A stretch of 64,000 nt of DNA from Cyanophora paradoxa (Eukaryota > Glaucocystophyceae > Cyanophorales > Cyanophoraceae): positions 62,001 to 126,000 of the forward strand of contig QPMI01000563.1 of NCBI GenBank assembly GCA_004431415.1. Direction: 5' to 3'. Below the pieces are notes generated by a model, which ran no database searches, was not told the DNA's origin, and saw nothing but the letters and a program-made list of their open reading frames with translations. A program made the position numbers and the translations under genes. Within the stretch, counting starts at the first letter, position 1. The number at the start of each line of letters is the position of its first letter. Positions 11,666 to 22,700 of the stretch are shown piece after piece.

Positions 11666-14295
11666 CTACATCTGCATAGCGCGCCGGAGGTGGCCGCCCC
11701 ATTCAGCGGCCACGTAGATCAATATGTTCACGGCGATCAAGAATATGATGACCTGCGATTAGCGCGATTAGCCGGCGCCGGTTGGGTGCTTGGGGGGAGC
11801 AGGGCGCCGCCCCGGCCCGCCGCCCGAGCACAGCCAAGCAAGCGCAGCTAAGCACAGCAAGGGCGCTAAGCACCCGCATGAGGAAGGAGGCGTTCTTGTC
11901 GTTCATCTGGTCGACGAGGACCTGCGCCGGGGCCTCAGGGGCGGAGCGGCGGGGCGGGCGGGGCGGGCGGGGCGGGGGCGCACCTCGTCGAACTCCTTGA
12001 GGGCGTCCAGCCGCTGGTTCAGCACCCGCACCCGCGTCCTGCGCGCGCGCCCGCCGTCAGGGAGGGCGGCGAGGGCGGCGGGGGCTGGGCCAAGCGCGCG
12101 CGCTCACTTCAGGTTCAGGTAGCTCGCCGTGGCGAGGTACAGCGGCTCCAGCTCTGCCCCGCCGCGTCGGGGGGGGCGGAAGGGGAGAGGAGGAGAGGGG
12201 TACCGGAGAACTCCCAGAAGAACTCGGGGACGTCTGCGCGCGCGGGGGGCGGCGGGGCGTGAGGCGGGGCGGGGAGGGGTCGGGGGGCGGGGGCCGGGGG
12301 CGGGCCGAGCATCTCGGAGTGGAGGTTGACGGAGGAGCGGAGGAGGAAGAGGTGCCCCACGTGCTTCGCGATCCCCGACGACGAGAGCGAGATCCGCCCT
12401 GCGGTCGAGTGCGAGGCGCGCCGCGTTCAGAGAGGGGCGGGCGGGGGGCTGTCGAGGGGACGGGGGGCAGGGGGCACCGTCGCGGGCCATCTCCTCGGGC
12501 AGCTTGCGCGTCCTGCGGGCGCCCCGCGTCGGCCCGGCGCACCCCGGGCGAGCGCGCCGGCGGCGGCACGCGCGGGCACCTCTCGATGGTGCGCTGCGTG
12601 CGGCCCTCGAAGTCGTCCAGCTTGATCGAGAGCCCGATGGCTGCGCGCGCGTGGGCGGGGGCGGGGGCGAGGGGGGCGGGTGTTGCGGGGCACCGTGGGA
12701 GTAGGCGAGCTTGTAGAGGATGTCCTGGATGCGGTAGCCGAGGCGGCCGCGGCGCGCGCGGTCGATCCCGTCCGAGGAGGAGTGCACGGGCACCGGCGGC
12801 CCCGCCCCCGACGAGGGCCCCGCCTTCGGCCCGTCCGCACCCGCCGCCGCCGCCGCAGCCGCGGCGCGGGTGGGGCTGGCGGGGGCGGAGCGCCGGCCGG
12901 CGGCGGTCGCGGCCGCGACGGCTGCGCCGGCGCCGGAGTGGTCGAAGGTCGCCTCGGGCTCCGTCTCCGCCCCGCGCGCCGCCTCGCCCACCCCGGCTAC
13001 CCACGCCCGCCCCCGTCACGCCACCGCCACCCCGCCGGCACGCCGAGGCGCGCACCGCGCTGCAGCCTGGCGCGCCAGCCCTCGTCCTCCGTCGCCTCCC
13101 CCGCGGTCTGTGAGGGTCGCGGCGCGCTCAGAGGAGGCGGGCGTAAAGCGGCGGGAGGCGGGGGCACCTCCTCTCCGGCGGTGTCGCCGGCGGTCTCGGC
13201 GCCGCGGTCGGGCCCCGCGGGCCCCGCCGTGCGGCCCCGCTCCGGGTCCGTGGAGGAGGCCCCGTCCGACGTCGACTGCCGCCGCGCGCGCGTCAGCGCA
13301 GCCCCTCAGCCTCGGGGCGCCCCCGGAAGGGAGGGCGGGCGGACCTTGAGGCGCATGGAGGGCAGCCGGAACTCGTCCCGCACGATGCTCACCATCCGCA
13401 GCGCCGCCTGCGCGAGGGCGAGTTGAGCCGGCGCCGGCCCGGGCAGTGTTTGAGAGGAGGGGAGCGGGCGCGGGCGGGCCTTGGGGTCGGTCGCGAGGGC
13501 GCGGCTCCACGTCTCCTCGAGCATGCGCGGGAAGCTCTCCTGGTACACGAACCGGAAGTCGTCTGCAGGCGCGATGGGCGGGGGCGTCAGGCGCGATATG
13601 TGCGGCGCTGCGCGATTGGAGTTCGAACGCAGGGCGCGCCGTCCTTCGTGTCGGGACCCAGCGGCTGCTCCTCGCAGCCGGACTCCCGCAGCTCCGCGAG
13701 GACCCTGCCGGCGGGGCGACGGGATCAGATCCAGGAGCGCGGCGCACGTGGCTGAAGGAGCGGCGCACTTGAGCTCCTCGGAGCGGCGCAGGCCCCACAT
13801 GACGACCGCGCCGTAGGGGAAGAAGAAGAGGTCGCAGAGCTCGTCGTCGCCGAACGGGACGTGGATCACCTCCTGGAAGAACTGCGGCTGCCTGCCCTTC
13901 CTCCGCATGTAATCGAAGAGCTCCTCCATCCTTCGCATGGGGAGAACGCGCGACTCGGCCCGGCAGCGCGATGCGGGTCAAGGGTGGCACCGACCGGTAT
14001 TCGCGAGCCGTGCAGAAGCTCGTCGTGCGGCCACGGCGCGAGTCTTTCTCGGGCAGCCAATGAGCCTTCCGCAGCTCATTCCTGCGCACGTTGGGGAGCG
14101 GAGGCAGAGTCGGGGACGGCAAGCGTGCCTTCTGTAGATCTCGCGCGTCGACCGCTTCTTGGGGTCATCTACGCCGAGCACAGCTTCGACTCCGGCCTCG
14201 CGCCCGATGACCGCGTCGGACGCGGTGCCGTAGTCGCGGGGCGTACTCCCCGATCGAAGAAGCCGGGCACGCGGGACGAGCAAGTTGGCGTCCAT
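11666..14295 (-). CDS. RMD1/RMND1-family (DUF155) membrane-anchored protein
   Basis: DUF155 proteins are mostly mitochondrial inner-membrane proteins; RMND1 supports mitochondrial translation. ATG 14295 opens MDANLLVPRARLL. Next come SFCTAREYR (the family's A-Y-C-T-A-E-x-Y motif), QFFQEVIHVPFGDDEL, LFFFPYGAVVMWGL (F-x-Y-G-V-V-V-F-W-G signature), FRFVYQESFPRMLEETW, IQDILYKLAYSHGIGLSIKL, GRTQRTIER, KLPEEMARDG, KHVGHLFLLRSSVNLHSEML, VPEFFWEFS, ELEPLYLATASYLNL, VLNQRLDALKEF, VDQMNDKNASFLMR, then a single C-terminal membrane helix (VIIFLIAVNILIYVAAEW) and TAG 11668-11666. The first intron appears to have a GC donor (GC...AG at about 14104-14058). A long Ala/Gly-rich insertion sits mid-protein near 12780-12960. 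Family is firm, localisation inferred. Confidence 0.85.
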
Positions 14296-14549
14296 GCCGC
14301 GGGGCGTCCCGCTCTACGAAGCGATGTCGAGCGCCTCTGCGGGCCGTACGCGACGCGCGTCCCGACGCCGACTAGTACGGCGACTACTGCTCCACAGTCG
14401 CCCCTTTTAACTGACGTAACACGCTACAAATGCTTGAGAGAGCTCTCTTCGCCGATTCTCGCTGCTCCTAATCGTCGCAGAGGCCCTTCTCGGCCTTGGT
14501 CCCGAAACTCCCGCCTCCGCAGTTCGAACCCGCGACTCGCGGAAGCACC

Positions 14550-17500
14550 ATGAATTCGGCGCAGCTCCTTCGGCGGCTCCCTGCGCTCTCCAGGGTGCGG
14601 CCCTGCCGAAGAAAAGCGATCGCGCCGGCCCGCGCAGCCCCAGCTAAGGGCGGGGACCCGTCGCAGCCGTCGGCCGCGTTGCGGGGCTCCCGGAGCGTCG
14701 CCCTGGGCCTCTTCGGCGCGCGCGCGTCGGGTGCGTCGCGCCTCGCCCGCGGGCCCGGCCCCTCGCGCGGCGCCTGACGGTTCTCCGACCCATCGCGAAC
14801 CTTCGCAGCTGCGCGGGCACTGCCCAGCTTCGCGGCCCCGCAGCGGGTCTTCCACGCCTCTGCGCTCCGGGTGCGCGCCAGATCGACCTTCGGATGCACC
14901 CGCGCCGGCCGGCAGCTAATGCGGCGGCGGCGCCCGCAGCGCAATGATGAGGCGGCGAGCTCTGCGGCCGGCCCCGCGGATCCGAAGGGCGAGAAGGTCA
15001 CAGGTGCGCGACCTCGATCCCAGCGCGATGAGCGCGCCCCTGCGCGCAGCGGAGCCGCGCGCTGGGCAAGCGAGGAGCGCCCTCCGACGCGGGCGGCGCG
15101 CGCAGGCGCCGCGGAGCGCATGGAGTTTCAGGCGGAGACGCGCCAGCTCCTCGATATCGTCGCCCACTCCCTCTACACGGACAAGGAGGCGCGCCGCGAG
15201 CCCGCGCGCGCCCCGACCGGCCGGCCCGGCCGCCCACCTGACCGCCGCCGCCTCCTTTCTCCTTCCTGCACTTCCGCAGGTCTTCGTGCGCGAGCTCATC
15301 AGCAACGCCAGCGACGCCCTCGAGAAGGCCCGCTACGTCTCCGCGCTCGGACAGGTGCCCCGCCGCCTCCGACCTGGGGGGGTACGCGGGTGCTGACGGG
15401 AGGGGTACAGGACCTCGCGGACGCGACGACGGCACCGATGCAGGTGGAAGTGTACACGGACGAGCAGGCGCAGACCATCACCATCCTCGTGAGCCGCGCG
15501 ATCGTCCGCGCGCGTACCCCGGTCCAACCTCTACCCCCCAGGACCACGGTATCGGCATGACGCACGACGAGCTCATCCAGAACCTCGGCACCATCGCCCG
15601 CTCCGGTTCGCGGGTACGGTGTTTCGGGGTACGCATCTAACGGGGGGGCACAGGTTCGAAGGCGTTCCTTCAGAAGCTCCGCGGGGCGGACGGTGGCGCC
15701 GCAACCCCCGGAGACACCGCTACCAACATCATCGGCCAGGTCCGAGCCTGTACCCCCTCTTTCTGTGATGCCCCCTCTTACCCTCCCGCGCAGTTCGGCG
15801 TGCGTTGCCGTACCCCTCCTGCCCCCTCCTGTCTTTGTTCGACACCATACCCCCGCAGGTCGGCTTCTACTCCGCGTTCATGGTCGCCGACAAGGTGAGA
15901 GGGCGCCTCGGGGCGCGCGCACCCCCTCCCTCTCGGAATCGATGTACCCCCTCGCCCTTCGCAGGTGACGGTGTTCTCCCGGTCGGCGACGCCGGGGAGC
16001 CCCGGGTACTGCTGGACCTCCGACGGGTACGCCGCCTGCTCCCCGGCCGACCCTCGCCCCCCCCTCGACCCGCCTCCTTGCCCGCAGGACGGGCACCTTC
16101 GAGATCGCGCCGGCGGAGGGCGTGCAGCGCGGCACCAAGGCCCGCCCCGCCCGCCGCTCGCTCGCGGAGGCGCCGTGGCTGACGTGCGCGTGCCGACCAG
16201 ATCGTGGTGCACCTGAAGGAGAGCGAGAAGCAGTTCGCCAAGGCCGGCGTCGTCCAGGGTCCGCCCGCCCGCGCACGCTGCCACGCCGGTGGCCCCGGAG
16301 GACTCTGATGTCGCCCCTGCACACGGTCGACGCCGGCAGATATCATCAAGAAGTACAGCAACTTCATCTCGTTCCCCATCTACCTCAACGCCGCCCTCGT
16401 CAACCTCGTCTCGGCCCGCCCGCCCCCGCCCCTGCGCCCCGCTTCCCTTTCCCGCCGCCCTGACTCCGACCCGCCCCGCGCCGCGCGCAGCCGCTGTGGA
16501 TGAAGGACAAGAACCAGGTGACGGAGGAGCAGTGCGCGGGCCCCCGCCGTGCCCCGCCCGCCCGGGCCCCCCGGGAACCCTCTCTCGGCAGGTACGTGGA
16601 GTTCTACCGGTTCGTGGCGAACGCGGTGGACGAGCCGCGCATGCGCCTCCACTTCGCCGCCGACTCCCCCATCAACCTCCGGTGCCCCCCGCCCCGCCCC
16701 CCTGCCCCCTCGGCCCCGCGCCCACGCGCCGGGCGGCCAGCGTGCTGCTCTTCGTGCCGCGCGAGCACAACGAGAAGTACGGCTTCGGCCGCATGGAGTC
16801 CGGTGCCCCCGCCCCTTCCTCCCCGCCCCCGCCCCTTCCTCCCCGCTTCCTTCGCTGAGGCGTGCGGGGCAGGGGTCTCGCTGTACAGCCGGAAGGTGCT
16901 GATCAAGGGCAAGGCGAGCATCCTCCCCGAGTGGCTCCGCTTCGTCAAGGGTGCCCCCGCCCCCCGTCGCTTTCGCCCCCGCCGCCGACCGGGGCCGGGG
17001 CGGGGGCAGGGGTGGTGGACAGCGAGGACATCCCCCTCAACATCTCCCGCGAGAACATGCAGGCCCGCCCCCGTCTCCCCCGAGAACCGCCCCAGCCCCC
17101 GCCTCGCCCCCTCCCCTCACCCGCGCCCCAGGACTCCTCCCTCATCCGCCGCATCGGCACCGTGCGCCCCGCCCCGCCGCTCCTTTTCTCCGCTCCGCCG
17201 CCGCTTACCCTCGCACCGGCAGACGCTGACGAAGCGGCTGCTCAAGCACTTCCAAGACGAGGCGCGCGGCCGCCCCGCCCTCTACGACTCCTTCTTCAAG
17301 TGCGCCCGCCCGCGCAGGCTCGCGGGGCGGGGCGCGCTGACGGCGGGGCGGGGCGTCAGCGAGTACAACATCTTCCTCAAGGAGGGCATCGTCGCCGACC
17401 CCCAGCACCGCGTCCGCCCCCGCCCCTTCCCGCCCCCTCTTGCAGCGCCGACGCTGACGCCGAGGGGCCGGGGCGGGCAGGATGAGCTGGCGAAGCTGCT

Positions 17501-19200
17501 GCGGTACGAGAGCAGCAAGAAGCCCGACGGCATGGTGCGCCCCTGCAGAGCGAGCCAGGCCGCGCCGCCTGACCGAGCCCCGGGGGCCCGCTGCAGGTCA
17601 TCTCGCTGGAGGACTACGTCAAGGGGATGAAGGAGGGCCAGAAGGTGCCCCGCCCGCCCCCGCGCTCCCCCGGGCCGGGCGCCCGACGCGGGGAGCCGCC
17701 GGGGGCAGAACATCTACTACCTGGTGGCGTCGAGCCGGGCGGCGGCGGAGGCTTCGCCCTACCTCGACGCCCTCCGGTGCCCTCCGCCCCCGCCGCCCCC
17801 CGCCGCCCGCCCCGGCCCCGCTGAGGGCGTGCGCGCAGGGCGGACGACATCGAGGTCCTCTTCTGCTACCAGGCCCTCGACGAGTTCGTCATGAGCCACC
17901 TCAACCAGTGCGCCCCCGCCCCGCCCCGCCGCCCCGCCCCCCCCCGCCCCGCCCCGCCCCCGCGCCCCGGGGGCACAGCTGAGAGGCGCGTCAGGTTCGA
18001 CGGGAAGGCGCTGAAGTCGTGCGAGGACCCCGACGTGGAGGCAAAGAAGACCGTGCGCCCCGCGCCTGCGCGTGGGGGGCTGGCGAAGGGCGCTCCGGGG
18101 GGAGAGCCCGAGGCGGGGGGGCGCCGGCGCGCGGCCGCTGCTCCTCGCCGGCCGGCCTTACGTGGCGCCCGCCGCCCGGCCCGCAGGAGAAGTCCGAGGA
18201 CCCGAGCGTGGACCTCAACAAGACCGTGCGCCCCTTCGCTCCCTCCTTCAACTTCGTCCCGCACTGAGGCGGGGGCGGGCGGGGCGCAGGAGGCGCAGGA
18301 GCTCGCGGACTGGATCCTGAAGGCCAACAGCGACAAGCTCGCCTCCGTCAAGGCCCGCCCCCCGGCCCGCACGCCTCATCCCCCCTCGGCCCCTCATCCC
18401 CCGCGTCAGGTGAGCGAGCGGGTGACGTCGGCGCCGGCGATCGTCGTCGGGCACGGCGGCTCCACGATGCGCAACGTCATGCGCATCCTCCAGCCCGACT
18501 CGGTGCCTCCCCTCTCCTGCTCCACTCCTCGCCACCCCGCTCCGATCATCTGACCGACTGGCCCGCCAACGCACGCCAGTCCATTGGGGGGCCCGGGAAG
18601 CAGCAGCTTGAGATCAACCCGCACCACGTGGTACTCTATCGCCCTCCCTCCCTCCCGGCGCCCGGCGGGGCCATCACGCCGGCACCCCGCTCCGCGCAGG
18701 TGTGCTACCGGCTGTTCCGGGCGAAGCACGTGGACCCCGAGCTCGCCAGGAAGGTCGCCGAGCAGATGGGTCCGCCCCGCCCCGCCCCGCCCCGAGGCCC
18801 CAGCTCGAGCCTCGCTCGCCCGCGCCGCCGCCTGGTCGTGACCCCCGCCCGCCGCCGCCGCGCAGTGGACAACGCGATGATCGCGGCGGGGCTGATGGAG
18901 GTGCGGGCAGGAAGGCCCGGCCTCGCGCGGGGCCGTGCGTCGCCTCTCGGTCTCAGGGGGCTGGTCGCGCAGGACCCGCGGGTGATGGTCTCCCGCCTGA
19001 ACAGCCTCCTCGAGGCCGCCCTCCCCGAGTACGAGGAGGTGCCCCGCTTTGGCAGCTCCCCCCGGGGTCAAGATCCCCGCTGAGAGGGCCGCCCCGGGCC
19101 GCAGGTGACGTCGACGGGCCAGACGGGCGCCCCCGGCGCCGGCCCCTCGGCATCCTCCTCCGCGGGGCCCCTGGAGGCCGAGTACACCGAGAAGAAGTAG
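14550..19200 (+). CDS. TRAP1: Mitochondrial HSP90 chaperone (TRAP1)
   Basis: The ATP-dependent chaperone opens at ATG 14550 with MNSAQLLRRLPALSR, an amphipathic mitochondrial presequence. Then: MEFQAETRQLLDIVAHSLYT, VFVRELISNASDALEK (catalytic Glu and Asn of the GHKL ATPase), DHGIGMTHDEL, LGTIARSGSKAFL, FGVGFYSAFMVADKVTVFS, KKYSNFISFPIYLN, PLWMKDKNQVTEEQ, VEFYRFVANAVDEPR, VLLFVPREHNEKYG, GVSLYSRKVLIKGK, VDSEDIPLNISRENMQ, LTKRLLKHFQDEA, DELAKLLRYESSKK, QNIYYLVASSRAAAEASPY, IEVLFCYQALDEFVM, QLEINPHHVV and DNAMIAAGL...DPRVMVSRLNSLLE, ending TAG 19198-19200. The acidic charged linker of cytosolic HSP90 and the MEEVD tail are absent, which together with the presequence and close TRAP1-like C-terminus supports TRAP1. 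More than 20 introns of about 45-70 nt make exon density extreme. Confidence 0.9.
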
Positions 19201-19780
19201 CGAGGGCGCACTGCTTTAGTTTCACCGCAATTTGATTTCAAGAGGATTTTCGCGATCGGGACTTCGAGTTCGAGTTCGGGGGCCGCCGGGCGGGGGGTCG
19301 TACGCGCGTGCCGGCCCGCGGCCCGCGTTGCGGCTCCAGAAATCGAGACGAGGTCTCGCGTGCGCATGCGCATGCATGCGCATTGTAATTGCAATGAATT
19401 CGAAGAGATGTTCTGTGAGCTCGCTGGGCCGGGTAGCCGGCCGAGCAGCAAGCCGACTCGCAAGCGTATTGGAGACTCGGAGTTGCAAGCGCATCGGCGC
19501 CGGCGGTACCGGCCGCGGCGGGTTGAGCGTTCGCACAGCTAGCGCTGTACCGAGGGCGCGGCTTCTCGATGGATGCCCGGTCAGGACGAGCGCTGCAGCT
19601 GGCGTCCTATAGCTGCATGCTGAGCAGCTTCGACTTGGCGACAGAGTAAGCAGTCACCGAGGGGTACAGCACCGAGGGATAGGGGGGACGATACTGAAGA
19701 GGGCTACATACATCCTGTCGACAAAACGATAAGCCGCAGCCCAGCTACACTCGACACAGAACGGCAACTAACGGCTCTCC
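19201..19780. other. Intergenic region, no gene recognised
   Basis: This lies between the TRAP1 stop and the start of the KY-like gene, both on the plus strand. It holds alternating GCATGC/TGCATGCGCAT sequence around 19358-19382 and otherwise nothing recognisable. It should contain the TRAP1 3' UTR and the downstream promoter. Confidence 0.45.
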
Positions 19781-22700
19781 ATGGGTTGGAGAGAGGTCCA
19801 GGCGGCGCTCACGCCGCCGGACCCTGACCTAGAGCAGGCCAGAGTTAGCGCAGCAATCGCAGCTGCAGCCAAGAAGAAGCCGAAGCCCCTGAACCCAACA
19901 TCCGTTGCTGGTGAATGCATGTGCTTAGCTAAGCGATACCTAGCTAGCGATGCCCGATCTTAGCTGGCAGCGTCGCTCGCCTCCGCGAGCCTCGCCGGGC
20001 CTAAAGCGTGCGCGAACGAGTCACTGTTACTGATTCCGTGGCCTCTGGCGCAGCTGGAGACTCGGCTCTGCAGCGACAGATCTGCCGCCTCCTGAACGGG
20101 CCGGGGCCGCTCCCTGGCTCCCGCGAAGCGGACTCGCGGCCAGCCAGCCGGGCGGCGACGGGATTTGATGGGCCTCCGTCCCCGTACGGGTCGCGCCCGC
20201 CCTCGCAGGCGGCCTCCGCCGGCGAGCTCGCCTGGTTCGAGCGCCCGCCGAGCTCCCCGGGCTCGCCCTCGTCCGCGCCGGGCGTCCCGAGCTTCTACGG
20301 CCGCCCCGCCACCGCCCCGCCCTCCCGTGCGCGCCCCGCCCCGCCCCACTCGCCTCTGCCTCGGGCCGCCCCCGACGCGGCGGCGGCGCAGCGACGGGCT
20401 CGCGGGCGTGGACGCCGGCGACGACGGCGGCCGGCTGGTCCTCCCAGGCCTCCCTCTTCCCCGGCGCCGCCGGCGCCCCGGCGGGGGCAGCGGGTGCGGG
20501 GCGTCGCGGCGGCTGCTGGCGCTGGCGGACGCGCGGGCGGACGCGGCCGGGGTGCGGCGCGGGGCCGGCCTCGACGAGGCCGCCGAGGCCCTCACCGGCC
20601 TCCTCCTCGACCCCCGCCTCAAGGCCCGCGGTACGCCACCTCTTCTTCCTTCCACGCCCGCTTCTTTGTGTTCTCGTGTCGCCTGAGCGCGCGGGGCAGT
20701 CATCTTCCGGTGGGTGGCGACTCAGATCCGCCTGCGCATCCCCGGCGGGCCGCCCACGCGCCCGCCCCCGCCGCCCCCGCCCCCCGCCGAGCCGGCGGCG
20801 CCGGGCAAAGCGGCCCCCGGGGCGCCTGGCAAGGCCGCTGGAGCGGCCGGGGCGGCGAAAGCCGGGGGGCCGGCGGGGAAGGCCCCGGCGGGCAAGGGGA
20901 AGCCCGGAGCGCCCGAGCCGGCGCCAGAGCTCGAGGTGCACCCCTGCTTTCTCTGTTCCCCTGGTTCCCCCTCACCGCGTCACCCCGCAGGGGCCCCCTC
21001 CCCCCGAGAAGCCCCTCTCCCCCACCGAGGCCGCCCTGAAGGACTTCGAGACCGAGGTTCGAGCCCCTCGGGGTCCCCTTGCTCCCCTGCCCTCCCGCTG
21101 AGGGCCCCCGGGCGCAGGACCCGGAGGTGTACGCGGACCTGTACCGGGAGCTGGCCTGGCGCGCAGGCCTCCGCGTCGTCAAGGTACCCCCCTCGCCCCC
21201 GCGCGCTGCGGCGGCCGCCTCCCGCGTGACCGCACCCCCGCGCAGATCACCGGCACGACCGCCGGCTTCTCCCCGCTGTGCGCGCGCCCCGCCATCCGCT
21301 CGGCGCCGCCTCGAGCGATTCGGGGCGCGCAGGGGGATCAAGCAGGAGCGGCTCGCCTGGTGCCTGGTCGACGTCGACGGCGCCTGGCGGTGCGGGGCGG
21401 GGGCCCGGCCCTTCCCTCAGCCGCCCCCGCAGCTGCCCTCACCGCCGCCTGCGCTCGCGGCAGGTGCGTGGACACGTGCTGGGGGGCGGGGCGGGTGGAC
21501 CGGCAGCGGAAGCTCTTCTGCCCGGCCTACGACGACTTCTGGTGCCGCCTGCGCCCCCGCCCCCTCGCCCCGGCGGGGCCGCCCCCTGAGCGGGCCGGGG
21601 CAGGTACTGCACGCCCCCGGAGCTCTTCGCCCTCTCCCACCTCCCCGACGACCCCGACGACCAGGTGCCCCCCGCCCCGCCCCGCCCCGCCCCGCCTGAG
21701 GCCCCCGTAGCAGCTCCCCTTCCCCGTCTCCCGCGACACCGCCACCTCCCGCGTCATCCAGGTTCGATCCCGCGCCCGTCCCGCCCCTCTCCGTCGTCCC
21801 GACGAGCTCCCCCGCTCTGCAGTTCCCCGCCGCGTTCGCGGCCGGGCTCGAGCCGGCGGAGCCGCGCCTGTGCGCCCGCCCCGCTCTCAGCGCGCCCCGC
21901 CCCTCCCGCCCCGTCCTTGCCCGAGCCTCCCCCTTTCGCGCAGGGAGAAACGGTTGCTAAAGCTCTCGCCGGAGGAGTCGGAGCTGATGCTGGCGTTCGG
22001 CGCGCCGGCGCAGGGCGGGCGCCCGGCCCCGCGCCTGCGCGTCGAGCTCAAGCGCCGCCGGGGGCCCGACGGGGCCTCCGGGGCGCGCCTCCCCAAGCGC
22101 GCTGGCTACGTCCTCCTCTCCGGTCCCTCCCAGGCGCGAGCGAGCCTGCCCTGCCCTGTTCGCCTCTGCCTCTCCTCGTGCTGAGCCGTCGGCGGCAGGA
22201 GGGCGGCCGGGCGCAGTGGCGCGCCCGCATCGTCTTCCCCCACGCCGGGCGCTACAGGTGCGAGCGGGGGGCGCGGCTGGGGGGGCGGTGCGGGCCTGAG
22301 GGGGCGGCAGCGTGCGTGTGGTGGAGGCGCCGCGTCCGCCCGAGCGCGAGGCGCGCCCCCTCTTCAAGTACCACGTGCGCCCCCGCGCCCGCCCCGCCCC
22401 CGCCGCTTTCCCGCGCCGGGCGCCGAGGGGAGGACCGGGGGCCGGGTAGGTGGAGGTGGGGGAGGGGAGCGCGGCGGGGGCGGACCCGACCTTCCCGCAG
22501 GCCTTTGCCCTCGCCTCCCCCGACGCCCTCCGCCAGGTCCCCCTCGCCCGCCTCTCCGTCTCCCCGCGCAGCCTTCGCCTCACGCGCGGCGGCAGCTCGC
22601 GCTGGAGCCCGTGTCGCACCCGTCGGCCACCATCCACCTCGCCCCGCCGGGGCCCCCGCCGGTCCTCGCCCCGCCCCCGCCCCCCAACCGAAAGGAGTCC

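Noticed and set aside
20008-20100. Start of the KY-like gene at 20008
   Set aside because: That codon is GTG inside the first intron; the ATG at 19781 gives a coding first exon that splices in phase at 19911/20053.
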